Shown piece by piece: positions 57,901 to 64,000 of a DNA stretch of 64,000 bases. Position 1 is the first letter of the stretch. Every line of letters starts with the position of its first letter. The notes beneath the pieces are model-generated. The model was not told the origin of the DNA. It ran no database searches and saw only the letters and a program-made list of their open reading frames with translations. The position numbers were made by a program, and so were the translations under genes. This DNA is from Serendipita indica DSM 11827 (lineage: Eukaryota > Basidiomycota > Agaricomycetes > Sebacinales > Serendipitaceae): contig CAJVGD010000014.1 in NCBI GenBank assembly GCA_910890315.1, positions 310,001 through 374,000 of the forward strand, written 5' to 3'.

Positions 57901-59010
57901 GGAAGACATGTCGAATCCAGCGAGATTCCGTGGCTAGATTCCAGAAGGCGACCTGATTGGTACGCTAACGAATTGCACAACAACAACCCCGATCTGTATC
58001 AAAGCCAACGGCATATAGGTCATTTGTTCCGCGCGATAGAACTTCCAGCGCTTCCTGAAGCAGCGAAATTGGCCCGCCGTCAGCGTCGACGTATCCAAAG
58101 AGATGAGGATGAGGAGCTCAACAGAGATGCTGTACTCCGAGCCCTTTCTGACGACAGAGCGGTTATCAGTCGTTATCTTCGGCCAAAAATCAATACATAC
58201 ATCGACCTGGAGGAGTTTGTACAAGGCCAGCCAACCAATGTCATCGACGAGCTACTCGACGTCTTTGACACGTACTGGTCTAATCTACAATATATAGCAA
58301 AGACCAACAGCTTATCCAAGTCAGTACCTTTCGTTTGTGTAGACATACTCTTATATTTCTAGTTCAACCGCCTTGTCGGAAGAGGAAGTTGTGGCAGGAT
58401 CAATCGTAGCAAAGTGTTCACAACCGGTGCGTTTCATTCCAGTGTCCCTACCAGCGTCTGATTGCCATTAGAGGAGACGCCAGGACGTGATTGCCGACAT
58501 GAGACGGTCGTCCACCTCGCTTTGCGATCAAGTACGAAACAGTATCGAAGGTCCCGAGGACACCTCTGGGGAGGACAAACTCCGGAGGGCATGGGTGGCC
58601 TGGAAGATATCCGAGAAGTATCACCAAGCGTACGCAGCGATGAGCTTTGGTATTTTGGCTTTGGATACTGCATTTAGTGCGATGCGTCAACTAGATGATT
58701 ACGAGTAGTGTTTGACAAGAATGCCATTTCATTTCCCTGTGCGCTACACTGTACTGCGCTATTATTCTGCGCGCTGAGCGAGCTGTAGAGATTGTGTGTG
58801 CTTTACTGGTCTGGAGTGGTGCCACGAGGCGGACAACGGACAGCGTCACGGCCTCTTCTGTGGGTGATGTTTGCCAGCAAGTCGAGGATTACGAGTGCTG
58901 TTGGGAATAAAGAGGTGTATAAAGTGTATTATACGTTAACAAATCGCCAAAAAGCCCGCCAACGCCATCGTCGCTGCTGGGCTTGTTGTGGCCGAGTCTA
59001 GTCTTGGACT
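54793..59010 (+). repeat. Tandem duplication unit 2 (about 4.2 kb)
   Basis: Second unit, homologous to 50561-54790 (see unit 1). Its 3' end runs to within about 20 bp of the ITC1-like start codon, so the spacer inside the tandem is a duplicate of the ITC1 promoter region. Confidence 0.85.
54930..58708 (+). CDS. Cellular RNA-dependent RNA polymerase, tandem copy 2, with an internal frame break
   Basis: Paralogue of copy 1 with the same intron positions. ATG 54930 gives MSLELFVSNVPYGANEHQVT. The first frame runs to LERPPVFEKG and stops at TGA 55575-55577; the next frame resumes with RLSSPGDDPYCIIPYLR and continues without interruption to LLETLK. Relative to copy 1, 78 bases are replaced by 20, a net loss of 58 bases, which shifts the frame. 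Removing a 38-bp GT-AG segment (GTTGAAC...CACCAG) would join EKG to DDPYC in frame, so the gene may be rescued by a new short intron at the cost of about 30 residues. The catalytic loop GGDLDGDLYCLVLDP and KLHSIAVDYPKTG are intact and the protein ends AMRQLDDYE. It may be functional, or an early pseudogene. Confidence 0.85.
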
Positions 59011-59030
59011 CACACTACGACCCACCGACG
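58709..59030. other. RdRP copy 2 3' flank and ITC1 upstream region
   Basis: 322 bp homologous to 54490-54790. Holds the RdRP terminator and the ITC1 promoter. No separate gene. Confidence 0.55.
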
Positions 59031-62000
59031 ATGCCTCTTGCGCGCCGTAAAAAGGTTATCATTACAAAAGACGAAGAAACACTGCAAAACGCAGACCCAG
59101 ACACGCCAGTCTATCAAATTCCAGAAACGGGAGAGATATTCAGGGACTATTCGTGCGTCAGTCTCGGCGTCGGGCGGTCCAAAAGCTCACTACAGCGCAG
59201 CTCTTTCGTGTCTAGAATGTCCTTCTACGGCCTCAAGATCTTCCAATGCGAAACCTCTGGAAAGGGAAACTTGACCTTTTTCGAGGCGCTCGAGAGTGAA
59301 AAGGCGGAGGCGCGAATGCTCGATGCACGCTTCCCAGAGCCCCTCAAAGCAGCGATTCTGAAGAGCGTTCAATGGCGTAAGTCTCCTGGGACGAACAGGC
59401 GTCGAGCTAACCCCCCGCTTTGAACACGACAGAACTCGTTGGTCGTTTGGATCACCTTGTAGAAGCCGTATACGATCGATTCAAGGATCGCTACTTTGAA
59501 GACGAACGTGAGTCTAGACACGACCCGCCAAAACCAGCTCAAGGCGACGGACCATAGGTGTTTTCGTGGATTTCGCGCTGAATTCTGGCGAAGAAGACGC
59601 AAAGGAATCTACTATCAAAACTCGCTACTCCGTGCGCATTATCCAGGTCACACCCCCAGCCAAAAGCAAACCCACCAACGGCAAGCGAAAAGCTACCCAG
59701 ATGTTGAGCGACGATACGGAAACGCAAACTCCCCCTCACGACATATATGGAGACCTCAAAATTCCCGTCGCGCAGGTAAACGCGCTCGACAATCCAAAGG
59801 AGTATGTCTACACGGTTCAGCTCACAGATGAGGCTGTGAACACAAACGACACGGGCGCACAAGCCGTCGTACACGGAGACCTTCGCAACGGCGCTACGCA
59901 GATGGACGTCCACTGCGATGTCCTCTCCCGCGATCGCCTGGCGTTTTCCAAGTCGATTCTCAAACGCTTCATTCGAGAATGCGTCGACCGTGATGCAGCT
60001 GTCGCGAGTCCCTGGATTGTCAAACCAGAGATTGCAACCAAATATGGCATCAGCGTGCAGATGCCCGACGAGATTCGCAGAGACGTCGACGCAGTCAAGC
60101 GCTCTGAGACGGAGAAGCGAAAGAGAATCAGCGAGGTAAAGGAACTTCCATCACCCTCAAAGCGAGCAAAGCGCACCAAGCCGCCCCTGACGGAAGAAGA
60201 AAAAGCAGCAAAGGCCAAAGAGGAAGAGGCAGCCCGGGCAAAGAAGGAACGCGACGAGATGCAACGACAGGCGTTGACTGGGTGTAAACGCGCTGTCAGT
60301 CGATGGCCTGTCGAAGATCTGGACGTGATCCTCACCGAAAAGGAAAAAGCCTCCGGGAAGCCCGTCGTGCGCCCGTTGCCACACAGAACCTCCGAGTTTG
60401 CTGCACCAGAGTATTTTGAATCCTTTCTCATGGCGTGGAACTTTATAACAACATACGGGTACGCGTCATCTTTTGACCTTTGACTTCTCACTCAACCCTC
60501 ATTAGACACGCATTCAACGTTTCTCCCTTCTCATTGGATACTTTAGAAGCAGCTCTACATCATTCTTCCGACGAACCATGCTTCCTCATCGACTGTTTAC
60601 ATACTGGCATAATCTCGTCATGCCGTTCCGTTGCCGCCGCCATTACAAAGGCTCAAATAGGTGTTACATCGCTGTCAAACGAATATGGAGATGAAATGGA
60701 AACCGATGACACCGTGGATATTCGAACGCTGTGCTCTGCATTGATTGCATTTGGCTCGGGTTGGGAGAAAAAGGCTGTCAACCATGATACGTGGTGTAAT
60801 GCACTTGTTAGCATTCTCAAAGAGGTACGTGGTATTTATACAGCAAATCTATGTTCATGATGTCTCTCTCAGCACGCCACCGTCCAAACATTGCCTCAAA
60901 TGCGACCCATCCTTGCTCACCTTCTCTTCCAACCGGCGCCGGCACCGGAGCCTGGAGTGGAATCTACGACCCAGCCGGGGACCTGGATACCAGCCAAGCC
61001 CAAAGAACGGTATTTCTCAATGGCCTTTCACCTCAAAATCGCCGTGCTCGCCTTTTTGTGTGATCTATCTGCGACGGGAAAGGCGGTCCACAATGCCCTT
61101 GAAACTTGCGAGGCTTCGTTGACGGAGATGAGGAAAGAAAAGGTCGAATTGAAGCGTCAGCAAAAGAAGGTCGCCGACCAGATTCTTGCCATGTCACCAG
61201 AGAAACGACGACTGGCCAACGGAAAGAACAAGAAGAAGCCCGGTTTAGTGGAGAACGGTGACGAATCGGTTGCTCAGGACCAGGACTCGGCAGTCAGCGA
61301 GCACGACTCGGACGAGCAGGTTGCCGCTGCAGTCGCTGATCTCTCGATGGATACTGCCCCGTCCGAGGCAGCGTCTGATGATGTTGCTGGTTCTTCGTCC
61401 ATGTCCGATGTAGCATACACGCCCTCCCGCTCAGCCGGTCGCAGCGCACGCGCGTCTCTCCGCTTTAAAGCTCAAGATCAGGCCCGAGTCGCCAAGGAGA
61501 AGAAGAAAAAGGTTGAAAAAGAGCCCCCACCACTCACGAAGCAAGAAGAGGACGAACTTAGGCAATATGAGGAAGAGGCGGCGAGAATCGAGCAAGCGCT
61601 AAACACTCTTGAACTGGAATTTCGGCAATACCTGTTACTCTCGCGCATGCAACCCCTCGGTTATGATCGATTCCACTCCAAGATTTGGTGGTTTGATGGT
61701 GTAGGGTGCATGACGCTTGTGGACAAGGATGGACAGATCTTGTACGGCACGGGTAAATTGTTTATTCAAGGCCCGTCGCAGGACGACATCGCCGTTATCG
61801 ACGCGAAAGCGCAGGTGGATCCAAGTATTGGTCTGCGAAGGGAAGCCGAGGAAGGAGAAGGATTGTTGGGCGTGGGCGAGTGGGCTTGGTATGAGACACC
61901 AGAAGAGGCGAGTGTCGTGATCCAATTCTCGGCAACCGCTTATCTTTTGCAGATTGAATCATATATCGAGTGGCTCAACACCAAAGGAGTCCGGGAGAAT

Positions 62001-62235
62001 GCTTTGGAGAAAGCAATTGCACAGTGGAAACCATACCTTGTCGGTGGCATGGAGGCGAGGATCAATGTGAGCCCAAAAAAGGATAGTTGAGGAGTGCGCT
62101 AACTTGGTTTAGGATTTGAATCTCCAGAACAAGTCCGCAGAAGCGCGACGCGGACGGAAGAGCAACGCATCGACGACGACATCGGATACAAAGGCACCGT
62201 ACCTAAACTATGTGAACCTCTACGCGACCAAGTAG
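59031..62235 (+). CDS. ISWI-complex accessory subunit, Itc1/Acf1-like (WAC, DDT and WHIM domains)
   Basis: Predicted partner of an ISWI-type ATPase in nucleosome spacing. ATG 59031 gives MPLARRKKVIITKDEETLQN. The WAC/Acf1 DNA-binding domain follows: TPVYQIPETGEIFRDY, then after an intron MSFYGLKIFQCETSGKGNLT and FFEALESEKAEARMLDARFP, then ELVGRLDHLVEAVYDRFKDR. A middle region is Lys/Glu-rich (EEKAAKAKEEEAARAKKERD). The DDT domain is EYFESFLMAWNFITTYG joined to HAFNVSPFSLDTLEAALHHS. WHIM motifs follow: MAFHLKIAVLAFLCDLSATG and LLSRMQPLGYDRFHSKIWWF with TLVDKDGQILYGTGKLFIQG. The last exon ends YLNYVNLYATK before TAG 62233-62235. Size (about 950 residues) and domain order match yeast Itc1. Confidence 0.92.
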
Positions 62236-62423
62236 TCAGTATACAGCATACAATACTTACCTGTATCCCTTTTGCCCATCATAGACATTGATGTCACCTA
62301 TGCGCCACCGATGAGCCAATGTCCAGGCACTCATGACGTTATTGAGCGGCCCCAAGGGCATAAAACTCGTACATATTCATACTTCTTATTTTCAAATTCT
62401 TTGCTCTCTGTACATTTTGTACC
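62236..62423. promoter_or_regulatory. Short intergenic region
   Basis: 188 bp between ITC1 and the next gene. No motif stands out. Confidence 0.4.
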
Positions 62424-64000
62424 ATGTCCCGCACGGCTACTGTAGAGCCCGTCATCCAACTGGAGCCGGCCACGCCCAGTCTCGACGAGGCGCAGCGAGA
62501 GAATGACTTGAAGACTTCCCCCGCCACTAGGTCTTTGACGTCTCTCAACTCTTTGGTCCCGTCTGAGCGGATCTCCAATGTCATTAACAAGATTCAGGAA
62601 ACGGTTCAGTCGCCAACGACCGCATTCGTTCCTGAGGAACCTGCAACGGTGACCATTACCGATGAGAAGACTGGACTAACGCATGAATTGTCAACGGAGG
62701 AGCTCAGGCGTCAGTACGAGGACGAACAAGTCGACCGATTCCTTCGCGTCTTTTCTAGAGTATGTATTCCTATGGCCGACGCCAATTAAACTCAAAAAAA
62801 TTGCAGCAAGTAAAAGAGGTTCAAATGCAAGAGGATCTTCCACCCGAGATCCCAGGAAAAGACGACAAGGACGTTCCAAAGGAAGTCCCCGTCTCTCCCA
62901 AGGATGCAGAGGATGACGAAAGTGGAGAGGAATGGCGTGTAGACCCAGGTCAATCCGTTCTACCCGCCATCATCTCCCAGACCGTTTCCTCGCCCGTCGC
63001 AGCCGTCAGTAATGCGGCGAGCGTGGTTCAGGAGAGCACGATCCAGGCTGCACAAACTATCAAAGAAAATTCGAACCACACGTATACACTCATCAATGAG
63101 GGTGAATGGCGCGGACGATCCCCGGCCGAGTGGGTCGCAATGGTACGTTTTTAGCACAAGTTTAGTTATGTCTAGCTAATTTCTGCAGAACTTGATTGTT
63201 CCTATCCTCCCGAGGCCTCACCGCAAAACCTACACGTTTACCTTTGGTGGACTACAGGGCACTTTGACTCGGTATGTTTCGGCATTTGGGAATTACATGA
63301 ACTCATATGCATAGACTTTATCTTGCTTGCCAGCCTCTCTACGCTCCATTCATCCAGCGCATGGTCGCATTGATGACCTGGGAGGATCCCCGTCGCAGCT
63401 TCTTCTACTGTGTCGTATGTAAAACACTTTGATACCGAGTATTTCCTTACTTTATGTAGCTCTTCTGGATCCTCTGGTTCTTCGACCTGTTGCTCCCTGC
63501 ATTATTTGCAAGGCTTACCTACTCGCTTCTTCGACGCCGCCTTTTGCCATACCCGACTGCGCAAGAGCTCGTCGAGAGACGGTCGGCCACTGCACGAGCT
63601 GAAATTATGGGTTCTGAGATCCGAGCGTATCTGGACTCTGGAGTCACTGGCGGTGTTGGGATGAAGGATGCCTGGAAGATGTTCCGACTCGCTACTAAGA
63701 ATAAAAAGCAAAAGGCCAAGGATGCGATGGGTAGCAAAGATGCCAAATCCGACTCGACTCCAGACGATGTCGACTATGCTCGCGAAGACGAGGATAGCAA
63801 GCGAGCCGCGCTCGCTGCAATGGAGGAGATTGCCGACTTCCATGAGCGATTTGCAAAGTATGTCTAAATTTGCGTTTGTTTTCCGAATCCTAACACGCCT
63901 GCTTAGCTTATGCCACTGGCGAGATCCTGACGCCTCCATGCGGTATACTATTGTAAGTCCTTGTAGAGTGGCGTCTAAAAATGTCTGACAAGTGCTTAGA
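62424..64000 (+). CDS. Predicted multi-spanning membrane protein, 5' part (runs off the right edge)
   Basis: ATG 62424 gives MSRTATVEPVIQLEPATPSL. A soluble N-terminus follows (VPSERISNVINKIQETVQSP, ELSTEELRRQYEDEQVDRFL), then an acidic, Pro-rich linker and VAAVSNAASVVQESTIQAAQ. The exons at about 63190-63560 read NLIVPILPRPHRKTYTFTFG, LYLASLYAPFIQRMVALMTW and LFWILWFFDLLLPALFARLT, the last a hydrophobic hairpin. Next come VERRSATARAEIMGSEIRAY, a Lys-rich stretch and ALAAMEEIADFHERFA, then HWRDPDASMRYTI at the edge, probably leading into a second membrane hairpin. The pattern of W-RDP/WEDP motifs beside paired membrane helices resembles large fungal ER/plasma-membrane proteins with GRAM or C2 domains; no such domain is visible here, so I leave the family open. 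Confidence 0.75.

Noticed and set aside
50657-58708. RdRPs as integrated viral polymerases
   Set aside because: The GGDLDGDLY catalytic loop, multi-intron structure and KLHSIAVDYPKTG motif are those of cellular RNA-silencing polymerases, not of RNA-virus replicases.
59817-60491. 224-residue minus-strand frame opposite the ITC1-like gene
   Set aside because: It lies antisense to exons with clear WAC/DDT homology and reads Arg/Ser-rich shadow sequence.

Overview
The window is nuclear DNA of a filamentous fungus, most likely an agaricomycete basidiomycete. The evidence is genes split by many introns of mostly 45-65 bp, GT-AG splice sites (one GC-AG), tightly packed genes on both strands, and protein families typical of mushroom-forming or Rhizoctonia-like fungi: leucine-rich F-box proteins, tandem cellular RNA-dependent RNA polymerases, a GtaA-type glutaminase and cAMP-receptor-like GPCRs. 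The species cannot be fixed from the sequence alone.

Layout. 1-7.5 kb (minus strand): 5' part of CDC48, VPS25, a GRAM/TBC/EF-hand Rab-GAP and an LRR protein. 7.7-9.9 kb: an F-box/LRR-like protein. 10.8-13.4 kb: a small secreted cysteine-rich protein (copy A) facing a Gfo/Idh/MocA oxidoreductase. 14.5-18.2 kb: V-ATPase subunit C, divergent from a two-domain sulfurtransferase that carries an apparent frameshift. 18.6-21 kb: a GPCR with a polyglutamine tract. 21.4-25.3 kb (minus): an unrecognised Ser/Thr/Glu-rich gene plus a decayed partial copy. 27.3-31.1 kb: a second Gfo/Idh/MocA gene facing secreted-protein copies B and C. 31.7-34.3 kb: a CSL (RBP-J/Su(H)) transcription factor. 34.8-39.9 kb: two tandem O-fucosyltransferase-like type II membrane proteins. 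41-43.6 kb: GtaA-like glutaminase. 43.8-50.3 kb: UTP23, triosephosphate isomerase, and a Sec7-PH Arf-GEF. 50.6-59 kb: a 4.2-kb tandem duplication carrying two RNA-dependent RNA polymerase genes. 59-62.2 kb: an Itc1/Acf1-like chromatin-remodelling subunit. 62.4 kb to the end: a predicted membrane protein, truncated by the window.

Housekeeping genes for ubiquitin/ESCRT/Rab traffic, vacuolar acidification, glycolysis, rRNA processing and chromatin form the backbone. Lineage-specific duplications are inserted into it. The most unusual content is a three-member family of secreted proteins that I do not recognise. All three have four exons, three phase-2 introns, a strictly conserved cysteine pattern and a central Lys-Arg (Kex2-like) site, and they are coupled twice, in inverted orientation, with a Gfo/Idh/MocA oxidoreductase. 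The second notable item is the RdRP tandem pair, which shows a mosaic of diverged and identical blocks (gene conversion) and a frame-breaking deletion in copy 2 that a new 38-bp intron might rescue.
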